A stretch of DNA of 64,000 nucleotides. Source: a bacterium. Its GTDB lineage: Bacteria; Hinthialibacterota; Hinthialibacteria; OLB16. The translations under genes were made by a program, and so were the position numbers. The DNA lies in the NCBI GenBank assembly GCA_022072055.1, contig JAJVIK010000002.1, forward strand, positions 43,605 through 107,604, in the 5' to 3' direction. Below are positions 1 through 8,450 of the stretch, piece by piece (the stretch's first letter is position 1; every line of letters begins with the position of its first letter). The notes beneath the pieces were generated by a model. It was not told the origin of the DNA, did not search any database, and saw only the letters and a list, made by a program, of their open reading frames with translations.

Positions 1-927
1 AAGGAGCGCGATGGTCACGAGCCGGGGATGGCCGTAGGCGAAGGTCGAAAAACGCTCGCCGGTGTTGCGCCCGAAGTACCACTTCCCGGCTGAGAAGACC
101 GCAATCTCCGGCGTGACCGCCTGGAGGAAGTCTTCCGTGGTCGCGTTGTACGAGCCGTGATGGCCGACGTGGAGGATGTCGGTATCGAGGGAGTCCGTTT
201 CCGCGTAGTAATCGACGAGGGTCTCGATTCCCGCCAATTCCAGGTCGCCCGTGGTGAGGAGCGAGGCTTCGCCGAAGTCGATCCGCACCACCAGGCTGTG
301 ATTGTTCTCGTTCTCGAACTCCTTATCCTCCCAGCCTGGGTTCCCCGTGTGACCGCCCGAGAGGATCACAATCTTCGGGTCGCACTCGGAACAGTTCACC
401 GGGTCAATCAGGTCGTCCGTGAGACCGGAGAGGTCCTCGACCTCGACCACCTCGGAATCCGGCGCCTCGCGGATGGTAATGTTGCGGCCGCCCGTGCTCG
501 CGTTCTCGTGAAGCCAGAGGGGGTTCTTGGTTCCGGGTTTTCCCTTCAGAACCTCAACCCGCCCGTTGTCCACGTACCGCTCCACCGTGAAGGTCTCGAC
601 GACCTCCTGCAACCCGCGCGTGTGGTCAATGTGGTTGTGGGTGGTGATCACCGAGTCCAGGGTGTTCTCGAGGTCGGCGCGGCGCTTGAAGAACTCCGTG
701 AGGTAGTCGATCAACTGCTCGGTTGCGGCTGCGTCCTGGCCGCCCGTATCCACGAGGACGGCTCCGCACGGGAACTCCACGAGCATGGAGTCTCCCTGGC
801 CGACGTCAATGAAGTGGACCCGCATTTCAGGTTCCGCGCCCGCAGGCGCGAGGAGAGACATGAAGGATACGAGGACGCCGCTCAAGAACCCGAGCGAGCG
901 GGAGTGGGGCTGGCTGAGGCGGACCAT
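1..927 (-). CDS. Secreted ComEC-type metallo-beta-lactamase-fold hydrolase, C-terminus cut by window edge
   Basis: The frame stays open from an ATG at 927 to the first base, giving 309 codons with the C-terminus missing. Residues 11-32 form a signal peptide (SLGFLSGVLVSF, then APAGA). The mature part starts with the ComEC/Rec2 C-terminal signature HFIDVGQGDSMLV (about 38-50), followed by DTGG, the metal-binding motif HNHIDH (residues 97-102), a TTGDLE motif and LHVGHHGS. These are the usual landmarks of free-standing ComEC-like MBL-fold proteins, a family that includes nucleases and phosphodiesterases. The protein should be exported and have two metal sites. It is divergent from the membrane protein/ATPase/recombinase genes at 1226-6652, so it may belong to the same mobile segment. 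The substrate is unknown. The family call is firm; the biological role is inference. Confidence 0.85.
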   Translation of the reverse strand, partial: MVRLSQPHSRSLGFLSGVLVSFMSLLAPAGAEPEMRVHFIDVGQGDSMLVEFPCGAVLVDTGGQDAAATEQLIDYLTEFFKRRADLENTLDSVITTHNHIDHTRGLQEVVETFTVERYVDNGRVEVLKGKPGTKNPLWLHENASTGGRNITIREAPDSEVVEVEDLSGLTDDLIDPVNCSECDPKIVILSGGHTGNPGWEDKEFENENNHSLVVRIDFGEASLLTTGDLELAGIETLVDYYAETDSLDTDILHVGHHGSYNATTEDFLQAVTPEIAVFSAGKWYFGRNTGERFSTFAYGHPRLVTIALL

Positions 928-1037
928 GTTCAAACTCTCCGTTCTGTGAAGTGCGGTCAGTGCATCCTTGTGGTGGCAGGGGGAAGAGGAGAGCCATCTA
1001 CCCCAGAAACGGAGGGGCAGAGACTATATAGCGTAAG

Positions 1038-1066
1038 TGAATACTGTCTGGGGTGTCGTTTGTCAA
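1038..1066 (-). promoter_or_regulatory. Candidate sigma70-type promoter for the MBL-fold gene
   Basis: On the minus strand a perfect TTGACA (1061-1066) is followed 17 bp later by TATTCA (1038-1043). It lies about 110 bp upstream of the MBL-fold start codon, in the 298-bp gap between divergent genes. The -10 match is weak, so this is a candidate only. I see no other gene in the gap 928-1225. Confidence 0.35.
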
Positions 1067-1225
1067 GCTGATTCTGTGTTGGTTCCTTCGGAGTGGCCAG
1101 AAAGCGGGAACACGGCGGCTCATCGCCCCCACAGCCCCCCTTTCCCGGATATTGCGGGGATGGTAGGTTCCTGTACCCCGTGGCTCTAAACGGCCACGTG
1201 TATTTGAGACTAGGGAGGCTCTCCC

Positions 1226-1903
1226 ATGCAACCCGGCTGGCTCAAGACCCGGAACGCCGAGTTCCTCTCCCACTGGACCAAACCATTCTCGGATTTCAGC
1301 ACCTCCCCCACCGACTTCTACACCCAGGTGGAAGCCGCCTTCGCCAAACACGAGGCCCCCGACGCGGAGGTCTCGCGGGTCACCTGGAAGGAGCGCAGCG
1401 TCATCTCCCCGGAACGGGTGTACCTGCGGATCGAACGCCTGAAGTGCGTCTATGACATTTGCGCCGCGCCGTTCGGGAAGGACTTCTTCTTCTCCTCCTG
1501 GCTGGTGATGCTGAAACCCTCGTTCACCTTTCTGCACTGGATCGGGATGGGAACCGGTCTCTTTCTCCTCACCTTCCTCTTCACGAACATGTTCGGTTTC
1601 TTCAAGGGGTTGTTCTTCCTCATCGTGCTCATGTCCTTCCTCTGGTGGCTCATCCGCTCCGGCGCAATGGAGACTCCCCTTGAGTTCGAGGAGTTCCTCC
1701 TGGGTCTCACCGTAATGGGGGCTATCTGGGAGGTCTACTACAGAAAACCCACGTACTTTGAGATTGACACGGCGCTGATGTTTCAAAACGTGGCTCATGC
1801 GGCGGTGCTGGAGGCGGTGGACGCGATCACGGACGCCAGGGGTCTGCCTCGGCTTTCGGACGACGAACGAAAGCCGATCCACCGCGACTTCTTTATGCGG
1901 TGA
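1226..1903 (+). CDS. Membrane protein of unknown function, first gene of the ATPase/recombinase cassette
   Basis: A 225-residue protein I do not recognise. The first 100 residues look soluble and mixed alpha/beta. Two closely spaced hydrophobic helices follow at about residues 106-125 and 127-144 (a hairpin), then a cytosolic tail of 80 residues. The start ATG follows AGGGAGGC at a suitable distance. Its stop lies 6 bp before the GTG of the TraG/HerA-like ATPase, so the two are probably one transcript. By position it could be the membrane partner or docking subunit of that ATPase. This is inferred from context; no known domain was seen. Confidence 0.75.
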   Translation: MQPGWLKTRNAEFLSHWTKPFSDFSTSPTDFYTQVEAAFAKHEAPDAEVSRVTWKERSVISPERVYLRIERLKCVYDICAAPFGKDFFFSSWLVMLKPSFTFLHWIGMGTGLFLLTFLFTNMFGFFKGLFFLIVLMSFLWWLIRSGAMETPLEFEEFLLGLTVMGAIWEVYYRKPTYFEIDTALMFQNVAHAAVLEAVDAITDARGLPRLSDDERKPIHRDFFMR

Positions 1904-1909
1904 TAGCCC

Positions 1910-4900
1910 GTGAGCGGTTCCCTCTTAGTCCCCCCGGACTCTTCATCCCTCACCGAGGAAGATCGCCTCCTGCGCTGTTTCTACTCTTGGGAATACCGGG
2001 GACGCGGCTGGGTCCTGCATGACCTGCCCGTCGAGTTAGAACCCCCCTTCTGTCCCTTCACCTGGACCATCCCTGCACGACCGGTCGTTGACGACGGACA
2101 ACGCCACACGCTCCTCTCCGGCTTGGTCTCGCTCGTTCGGGAAGGCTTCCGCAAACCCAAACCGCTCGAAGAAGAACCTGAATTCGAGGTTGACGAACCC
2201 GAACCGGAAACCGTCCAGGAATCGGGCCTCAAGGTCGAGATCGAGGTCACCGCCCCCACGGGGTACCGGGTCTCGCACGAGTCCACACGCCGATTCCTGC
2301 AGGCGCTCCGCTATCTTCAGCACCCGCTCGGTTTTGAGATCGTGGGCACGGGCGAGACGATTGGGGTCCAGTTCGCCTGTCACGCGGAGGACGCGGAGGG
2401 CGTGTCCGCCCAGCTCGCCGCCTTCTTCCCGGACTGCGCCTTCAGCCGGACGGCGGGCGGGACGCGGACCCTGTGGGAGGGCGTGGGGGACTCCCGGACG
2501 CTCGTGGTGGACTTCGGCCTCGCGCGGGAGTTCATGCTCCCCCTCTACACCTTCGGGGCATACGACCCCGATCCCTTGACCGCGATTGGGGGCGCGATGC
2601 AGGGACTCCAGCCGGGCGAGTCCGCCGTGTTCCAGGTGTTGCTCCAGCCGGTGTCGAAGCCCTGGGTGGAGAGCATCCGCTCCACCGTCTTCGCTCCGGA
2701 TGGGAAACCCATCTTTGAAGACGCCGACATGGCCAAACTCACGCGCGAGAAGCTCGGCTCCGAACTCTTCGCCGCTGTGGTGCGGATGGCGGTACGGAGC
2801 GGTGACCGGAGCCGTGTTTGGCCGCTGATGCGTTCTCTCGGCGGGGCGCTCGCCCAGTACAACCGCCTCGGCAGCAACGAACTCATCCCGCTCACGAATC
2901 AGGAGTATGACGATGCCGAACATGAAGAAGACCTGATCCGCCGCCGGACGCGTCGCTCCGGCATGATCCTCAACGCCGAAGAAGTCCTCTCGCTCGTCCA
3001 CCCCCCCTCGGCTTCCGTGCGATCCCCAAAACTCCGGCGTGAGATTGAGAAGACCAGAGCGGTCCCCGCGCTCGCCACGGACGGCGCGCTCATCCTTGGG
3101 ATTAACCGCCACCAGGGCCGCGAGGCCCCGGTCACCCTCACCCCCGACCAGCGCAACAAACACCTGTACGTGGTGGGAGCCACCGGCACCGGCAAGTCCA
3201 CCTTCCTCCTGCAGCTCATCCGCCAAGACCTGGAACAGGGCAATGGCTTCGCGGTCCTCGACCCGCACGGGGACCTGATTGATGCGATCATCGGGTACCT
3301 CACCAAGGACCGGCTTGACGACGTGATCCTGCTCGACCCTTCGGATGAGGAGTACTCGGTTGGACTCAACATCTTGGCCGCGCACTCCCCCCTGGAGAAG
3401 ACGCTCCTCTCCTCGGACCTGGTGTCCGTGTTTCAGCGCCTCTCGACCAGCTGGGGAGACCAAATGACTTCAGTCTTGGGCAACGCGATCCTCGCGTTTC
3501 TGGAGAGCAGCGAAGGCGGAACCCTCCGGGACCTGCGGCGCTTCCTGGTGGACAGCGCCTTCCGGAACCGTTTCCTCAAGACGGTCCAGGACCCCGACGT
3601 CCGGTACTATTGGGAGCGTGAGTTCCCGCTCCTCTCCGGCAAACCCCAGGCACCGATCCTCACCCGCCTCGACACCTTCCTGCGTCCCAAACCGATCCGC
3701 TCCATGGTGGCGCAGAAGGAGAGCAGGTTGGACTTCCGAGCCCTCATGGACAGCGGCAAGATTCTGCTCGCGCGGCTCTCCCAGGGGGCCATCGGGGAAG
3801 AGAACGCGTACCTCCTGGGGAGCCTGCTCGTGTCGAAGTTCCACCAGGTGGCGCTCTCACGGCAGGAACAGAGAGAAGAGGACCGCCGTCCATTCAGTCT
3901 CTTCATTGACGAGTGCCACCATTTCGTGACCCCCTCCTTGACATCAATCCTCGCCGGAGCACGGAAGTATCGGCTCAGTCTCATTCTCGCGCATCAGGAA
4001 CTCCGCCAACTGGGCACCAGCGATCTTGCCAGCGCCGTCCTCACCCACCCGTACACGCGGGTGTGTTTCCGGGTGGGAGACCAGGACGCCAAGAAGCTCG
4101 CGGAGGGGTTCTCGTTCTTTGAGGCCTCGGACTTGCTGAACCTCGGCACGGGGGAAGCCATCGCGCGGGTCGAGCGGGCCGAGTATGATTTCAACCTGTC
4201 GGTTCCCCCGCTTCCCCCTCTTGACGAACACACAACGCACCTCTTCCGCGAGTACGTCACCGCCGCCACGCGGGGGCGGTATGGACGGTCGCGTGCCGAG
4301 GTCGAGGCGGAACTCGCGCGGGAGTTTGCGGAGGACGAGAGCGTGCGCCCGAAGCAGGAGAAGGGACCGGTTCCCGAACCGCCCCGCGAAGAAACAGTCC
4401 TTGCGGAAGCGCCAGCCGACATTCAGCCGTCTCCGCCTTCCGAACCCGAAGGGCGCGTGGAAGGGCATGAGGTGGTGGAGATTCCCCCGCTTCCCCCGGT
4501 CGTTCCGCAGCGCCCAAGACCGAAGCCCATCCTTCCTCCCACGCCCGGACGCGGGGGGAAGGAGCACAAGTACCTCCAGCAAATGGTCAAGCAAAAAGGG
4601 GAGGAACTGGGGTACCGGGTGAGCGTGGAAAAGACGCTCCCCGGAGGCGGGTGCGTGGACGTATCGCTGGAATCCGAGGTCCGCTCGATTGCCTGCGAAA
4701 TCTCGGTGACCTCCACCCCGGAACAGGAAATCGGCAACGTCCGCAAATGTCTCGACGCGGGGTACGCCAGGGTGGTCCTCGTGGTGGCTGATTCCAAGCG
4801 TGTTCCCACTTTATCTGCCACCATTTCTGGTACACTCAGTGACACGGAAAAAGCCAAGGTGGAGGTCTGCACGCTCCCGGAGTTGCTCCTTCTTTTGGAC

Positions 4901-5071
4901 GAACTCGGACCGGCGCACGCGGAACGCGAATCCCATGTCCGAGGGTTTAGGGTCAAGACCAAGCATGCGGCGGGCGCAAGCGCGGACCGGGAGCGGAGGA
5001 AGCAGGCGATTGCCGACGTCATGGCGAAATCCGTCGGACGATCCGGAAGAACCAAACCGAAGAAAGGGTGA
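1910..5071 (+). CDS. TraG/VirD4/HerA-like DNA-translocation ATPase with C-terminal nuclease-like domain
   Basis: A 1,053-residue protein starting with GTG. The P-loop GATGTGKST is at residues 423-431 and Walker B LFIDECHH at 664-671, with FAVLDPHGDL shortly after the P-loop and a HQELRQL arginine-finger-like segment about 30 residues after Walker B. This is the layout of the VirD4/TraG/HerA branch of DNA-pumping ATPases. The first 400 residues are an unassigned alpha/beta region. A proline/glutamate-rich linker (about 800-880) leads to a C-terminal domain (885-1005) with GGGCVDVSL (D917) and CEISVTST (E930), which resembles the D...ExK core of PD-(D/E)XK nucleases but has Ser where Lys is usual. 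It sits between a small membrane protein and a serine recombinase (gap 6 bp), which suggests transfer or processing of mobile DNA. No relaxase or VirB-type genes are visible. Confidence 0.85.
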   Translation: MSGSLLVPPDSSSLTEEDRLLRCFYSWEYRGRGWVLHDLPVELEPPFCPFTWTIPARPVVDDGQRHTLLSGLVSLVREGFRKPKPLEEEPEFEVDEPEPETVQESGLKVEIEVTAPTGYRVSHESTRRFLQALRYLQHPLGFEIVGTGETIGVQFACHAEDAEGVSAQLAAFFPDCAFSRTAGGTRTLWEGVGDSRTLVVDFGLAREFMLPLYTFGAYDPDPLTAIGGAMQGLQPGESAVFQVLLQPVSKPWVESIRSTVFAPDGKPIFEDADMAKLTREKLGSELFAAVVRMAVRSGDRSRVWPLMRSLGGALAQYNRLGSNELIPLTNQEYDDAEHEEDLIRRRTRRSGMILNAEEVLSLVHPPSASVRSPKLRREIEKTRAVPALATDGALILGINRHQGREAPVTLTPDQRNKHLYVVGATGTGKSTFLLQLIRQDLEQGNGFAVLDPHGDLIDAIIGYLTKDRLDDVILLDPSDEEYSVGLNILAAHSPLEKTLLSSDLVSVFQRLSTSWGDQMTSVLGNAILAFLESSEGGTLRDLRRFLVDSAFRNRFLKTVQDPDVRYYWEREFPLLSGKPQAPILTRLDTFLRPKPIRSMVAQKESRLDFRALMDSGKILLARLSQGAIGEENAYLLGSLLVSKFHQVALSRQEQREEDRRPFSLFIDECHHFVTPSLTSILAGARKYRLSLILAHQELRQLGTSDLASAVLTHPYTRVCFRVGDQDAKKLAEGFSFFEASDLLNLGTGEAIARVERAEYDFNLSVPPLPPLDEHTTHLFREYVTAATRGRYGRSRAEVEAELAREFAEDESVRPKQEKGPVPEPPREETVLAEAPADIQPSPPSEPEGRVEGHEVVEIPPLPPVVPQRPRPKPILPPTPGRGGKEHKYLQQMVKQKGEELGYRVSVEKTLPGGGCVDVSLESEVRSIACEISVTSTPEQEIGNVRKCLDAGYARVVLVVADSKRVPTLSATISGTLSDTEKAKVEVCTLPELLLLLDELGPAHAERESHVRGFRVKTKHAAGASADRERRKQAIADVMAKSVGRSGRTKPKKG

Positions 5072-5077
5072 AGGGTG

Positions 5078-6652
5078 ATGCGGAAGGGCGGCGAGCAGTC
5101 ACACAAGCGCGTGGGAATCTGGCTGCGGGTTTCCACCGAAGATCAGGTCAAAGGCGAGAGTCCCGAACACCATGAGCGCCGGGCGCGCGCGTACGCCGAG
5201 TCGCGCGAGTGGACCGTGGTGGAGGTGTATCGGTTGGACGCGGTTTCCGGGAAGGCGGTGATGGAACACCCCGAAGCCAAGCGCATGCTCGAACACGTGC
5301 GCTCCGGGCACCTTGAGGGGCTGATCTTTTCCAAGCTTGCCCGGCTGGCGCGCAACACGCGGGAGCTGCTCGAGTTCGCCGACATCTTCCAGGCGCACGG
5401 CGTGGACATGATCTCCCTGCAGGAGTCGGTCGACACCAGCACCCCCGTGGGCCGCCTCTTCTACACCCTCATCGCCGCGCTAGCCCAGTGGGAACGGGAG
5501 GAAATCGCCTCGCGCGTGGCGGCGTCCGTGCCGGTCCGGGCGAAGATGGGGAAACCCCTGGGAGGGAAGGCGCCGTTTGGGTACCAGTGGGTGGACGGGA
5601 AACTGATTCCGCATCCTGACCACGCGCCGGTGCGGCGAAGAATTCACGAATTGTTCCTTGAGTCCCAGCGGAAGAAGACGGTTGCCCGTATCCTCAATGA
5701 GTCTGGGTACCGGACCCAGTCCGGAAAGCTGTGGAGTGCCGCCGCTATCGAGTACGTCCTGTCCGATCCAACCGCGAAGGGTCTCCACCGGGCAAACCAC
5801 ACCACGCATGGCAACGGCAAGGACGGGCGGCGCAAGAAGCCTGAGAGCGAGTGGGTCCACACGGAGGTCGAAGCGATTGTCCCCCCCGAACTCTGGGATC
5901 GCTGCCACGCGATCCTCACGGAAACGCGGCGGAACTGGAAGCCGCGCTCCAAGAAACCCGTGCATCTGTTCGCCGGACTCGCGTACTGCGATTGCGGGAA
6001 GAAGATGTACGTTCCCTCCAACTCGCCGAAGTACACCTGCGCGCGGTGCCGGACCAAGATCCCCGCTGAAGACCTTGAGGCCATCTTCATTGAGCAGCTG
6101 AGAGGCTTTGTTGTCTCGCCGGAGGACATCGCACAGCACCTAGCCCAGGCGGATCGGACGCTGGCGGAGAAGGAGGAACTCCTCAAGGTCCTGGAGCGCG
6201 AAGAGAAGTCGGTCCAGGCCGAAATGGAACGCGTCTACCGCCTCTACATCGACGGAGCCATTCAGAGCAAGCGATTCGCCGCCAAGAACCGCCCCTTGGA
6301 GGAGCGGCTCTCCCAACTCGAGGATGAAATCCCCCGGCTACAAGCCGAGATTGACTATATGAAGATCACCCACCTCTCCAGCGAACAAGTCCTGCACGAA
6401 GCGAGATCCTTGTATGCCCGCTGGCCCTCGCTCACCTTCGACGAGCAGCGCCGAATCGCGGAAACGATCACCGAAAGAATTGAAGTGAGCGCAGGCGAAG
6501 TCACGATTCACCTCTATTTTCTCCCCCCTCTTGAGAACATGGCAAAAGGTACAAGTACCGCGCGCGCTTTCTCTACTTTCCGGCCGATGGCGCGCCCAAC
6601 CCCGGGGATCAAGCCAGGATGTCCTTCACCACGCGCCCGTAGACATCGGTGA
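5078..6652 (+). CDS. Large serine recombinase (site-specific integrase)
   Basis: This 524-residue protein cuts and rejoins DNA at attachment sites through a serine nucleophile. The resolvase-type catalytic domain covers about 10-150, with the active serine in WLRVSTEDQ (S19), conserved LARLARNTRELL and the helix after QWEREEIASRV. The recombinase domain (about 165-270, with GKAPFGYQW and SVLS-like repeats) is followed by a zinc ribbon (CDCGKKM...CARC, about 325-345) and a long coiled coil (about 345-430). This is the standard large-serine-integrase architecture. An in-frame GTG lies 3 bp upstream of the chosen ATG; AAGAAAGGG serves either. The last 15 codons read antisense through the tail of a DUF1501 gene, so the natural C-terminus may have been changed at an integration junction. 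Confidence 0.93.
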   Translation: MRKGGEQSHKRVGIWLRVSTEDQVKGESPEHHERRARAYAESREWTVVEVYRLDAVSGKAVMEHPEAKRMLEHVRSGHLEGLIFSKLARLARNTRELLEFADIFQAHGVDMISLQESVDTSTPVGRLFYTLIAALAQWEREEIASRVAASVPVRAKMGKPLGGKAPFGYQWVDGKLIPHPDHAPVRRRIHELFLESQRKKTVARILNESGYRTQSGKLWSAAAIEYVLSDPTAKGLHRANHTTHGNGKDGRRKKPESEWVHTEVEAIVPPELWDRCHAILTETRRNWKPRSKKPVHLFAGLAYCDCGKKMYVPSNSPKYTCARCRTKIPAEDLEAIFIEQLRGFVVSPEDIAQHLAQADRTLAEKEELLKVLEREEKSVQAEMERVYRLYIDGAIQSKRFAAKNRPLEERLSQLEDEIPRLQAEIDYMKITHLSSEQVLHEARSLYARWPSLTFDEQRRIAETITERIEVSAGEVTIHLYFLPPLENMAKGTSTARAFSTFRPMARPTPGIKPGCPSPRARRHR

Positions 6653-6665
6653 GACGGTAATCGCG
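6609..6665 (-). pseudogene. Remnant of a DUF1501 gene 3' end
   Basis: On the minus strand 19 codons read RDYRLTDVYGRVVKDILA and stop. This is residue-for-residue the C-terminus of the DUF1501 protein encoded at 19287-20732, with a few synonymous base changes. The similarity breaks off on the 5' side and stops just beyond the stop codon. No other DUF1501 sequence is visible upstream of it, so it is a broken copy. It overlaps the 3' end of the serine recombinase gene on the other strand and may mark one edge of the mobile segment. Confidence 0.75.
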
Positions 6666-6740
6666 GGGACACCTGCGCGGGCAAGGTCGAGTACGAGTAC
6701 TGCCTGTCCTGCGATGGGGCGCTGTCACCCTCACCCCCCG

Positions 6741-6764
6741 CCCTCTCCCGCGCGCGGGAGAGGG
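6741..6764. repeat. Perfect 24-bp GC palindrome (REP-like)
   Basis: Twelve bases (CCCTCTCCCGCG) are followed at once by their exact reverse complement. The left flank CACCCTCACCCCCC is typical of the widespread REP-like CCCTCTCCC/GGGAGAGGG elements. It lies in the 283-bp gap between the recombinase and the NHL gene. Just before it, at about 6675-6715, the plus strand could encode VEYEYCLSCDGA, a possible scrap of an RHS-type protein. Confidence 0.6.
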
Positions 6765-6935
6765 GGCCTTGTGCCGCGCGGTGTCGGCGGAGCACCCTCC
6801 TCGCCTGCCCTTCCTAGCACCGAAAGTGGGAAAGTGATCTCGACTCGCCACTCTCCTTCAAGCAGACTGCGCTCGGTCGTGAGATTCGGGGGAGCCTTGA
6901 GACAACTGAATCATGCGAAGGGAGTGAGTAACGAG

Positions 6936-8237
6936 ATGAATCGTGGGCGTATCCCCTGGATGGCATTCGCTTGTGCGGTTGTAACGCTGGCCCTTGTCTT
7001 CCCACCAAGCCCCGCGTCCGCGGAGCCGCTTTCCAAACACCACCGAGCCACCATCAGCCCCTCAATTGTCCAACTCCAACCCGGCAAGGAACAGTCTTTC
7101 AAAGTGGTCATGGTGGCGACACGACTGATGGCCGCGACCATGGCGAAAGAGGTCAGATGGTCGGTAAACGACATCCCAGGCGGCAATGCCGAGTTCGGGA
7201 CCATCGATCCGACGGGCCTTTATCGAGCGCCTGGCTCCATTCCATCGCCGCGTGAGATCCACATCGGCGCGGAGGTTCCGGAATCGGCCAACCGCTACTT
7301 GTGGGCCACTGTCGTGATGGGGGATGGACCTCCGCGCTACAAGTCGGTTGGCATGTGGTCTGAACCGGTGCTCGAAGGACAGGAAAAGACCACTCACCTC
7401 ACTGACCCCCACGGAATCGGGCTGGATGCCGATGGAAATGTCCTTATCGCCGACCAGAAAGGCAACGGGGTGCATCGATACACCCCCCAGGGGCAATACC
7501 TTGGCCCGCTCGGGAAGGGACAAGGGGCCGCTCCAGGTCAGTTCACCGAACCGAGGATGGTGGCCACCGATGCGACGGACCGAATCTTCGTGACCGACAG
7601 CAAGGGAGATCGCCCCCGGATCCAGGTCTTCAGCCACGAAGGAGAGTTCCTTCAGATCTTCGCCGAAAAGGGGATGAAACCCGGCATGATCCTTCGAGCT
7701 CATGGGCTCGATTTCGATTCCGAAGGCCGGTTGTACACGGTGGATGTGGATAACATGAGGGTCAATGTCTACAGCGCGACCGGGGAATTTCTTTATGATT
7801 GGGGAGAGGAGGGCCTCAACCCCGGGCAATTCAATTCGCCTCATGGGCTGTATGTCAACCGAAGCGGCGATGTGTTTGTCACCGGTTATTACGGACCCAC
7901 GCAGAAATTCAACAATGAAGGCGATTTCATCACAGCCTTTTGTTACGGCGACCCTCCTGATGGGTCCGTGTATTTTCACAGCCTCACCGGCGACCGCTGG
8001 GGAAACGTGTATGTGACCGTCCGCACCAAGGAGGGCTATGACAAGGGCCTCCAGATCGGAGCGGGAAACAGGGTCAGCTTGATGAAGTACAACAACAATG
8101 GGGACTACATTACCAGTATCAGTTTTTCCGCGCCGGAGCACCGAGAGAGTTCAGCGGTGGTGGATGAGGAAGGTCGGGTCTATGCGTTGTTCTCGGCCGC
8201 TGAGGAAATGGGCGTGGAGACATTTCAGGAAGAGTGA
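6936..8237 (+). CDS. Secreted NHL-repeat beta-propeller protein
   Basis: The chosen ATG follows GAAGGGAG; upstream in-frame codons are non-coding in character. Residues 1-29 are a signal peptide ending ASA-E. An Ig-like segment (about 35-120, with SPSIVQLQPGKEQSF) precedes about six NHL-type blades: DPHGIGLDADGNVLIAD, EPRMVATDATDRIFVTD, AHGLDFDSEGRLYTVD, SPHGLYVNRSGDVFVTG, a YFHSLTGDRWGNVYVT blade and a last one near DEEGRVYALFSA. Such propellers bind ligands or partner proteins and are common in secreted planctomycete-like proteins. The protein has 433 residues and no membrane anchor. Its ligand is unknown. It is monocistronic, with a GC hairpin 22 bp after the stop. Confidence 0.85.
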   Translation: MNRGRIPWMAFACAVVTLALVFPPSPASAEPLSKHHRATISPSIVQLQPGKEQSFKVVMVATRLMAATMAKEVRWSVNDIPGGNAEFGTIDPTGLYRAPGSIPSPREIHIGAEVPESANRYLWATVVMGDGPPRYKSVGMWSEPVLEGQEKTTHLTDPHGIGLDADGNVLIADQKGNGVHRYTPQGQYLGPLGKGQGAAPGQFTEPRMVATDATDRIFVTDSKGDRPRIQVFSHEGEFLQIFAEKGMKPGMILRAHGLDFDSEGRLYTVDVDNMRVNVYSATGEFLYDWGEEGLNPGQFNSPHGLYVNRSGDVFVTGYYGPTQKFNNEGDFITAFCYGDPPDGSVYFHSLTGDRWGNVYVTVRTKEGYDKGLQIGAGNRVSLMKYNNNGDYITSISFSAPEHRESSAVVDEEGRVYALFSAAEEMGVETFQEE

Positions 8238-8258
8238 TTCGGGATGGTACGGGATCAA

Positions 8259-8281
8259 ATGGGGGGGATGCCGCCCCCCAT
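8259..8281 (+). terminator. GC hairpin after the NHL gene
   Basis: ATGGGGGG (8259-8266) pairs with CCCCCCAT (8274-8281) around a 7-base loop. There is no T tract, so this may be a weak or Rho-assisted terminator, or only a structured 3' end. Confidence 0.4.
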
Positions 8282-8450
8282 CCCGCTAGGTGCGGACAAA
8301 CCCCGAATGGGCCTTCCCCCGCGGAGGCGCACTCCCCCCGTGTAACGCCCTTCGATTGGGACAATGGCTCAGGTAGACTGAAAACCTTCTTGGGAGCGGT
8401 TTCTGTTCCCGTCTGAACCCCTATTGGCTGGCGAGAAAGGAATCTTCGGC

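Noticed and set aside
157-1071. Long plus-strand open frame opposite the MBL-fold gene
   Set aside because: The minus strand carries a signal peptide and all MBL motifs; the plus frame has no domain or ribosome site.
998-1882. Minus-strand open frame opposite the membrane protein
   Set aside because: The plus-strand product has a good ribosome site and membrane helices, whereas the antisense frame is low-complexity and charged.
2036-3463. Minus-strand frame opposite the ATPase
   Set aside because: It is a shadow of the ATPase reading frame, which has Walker motifs.
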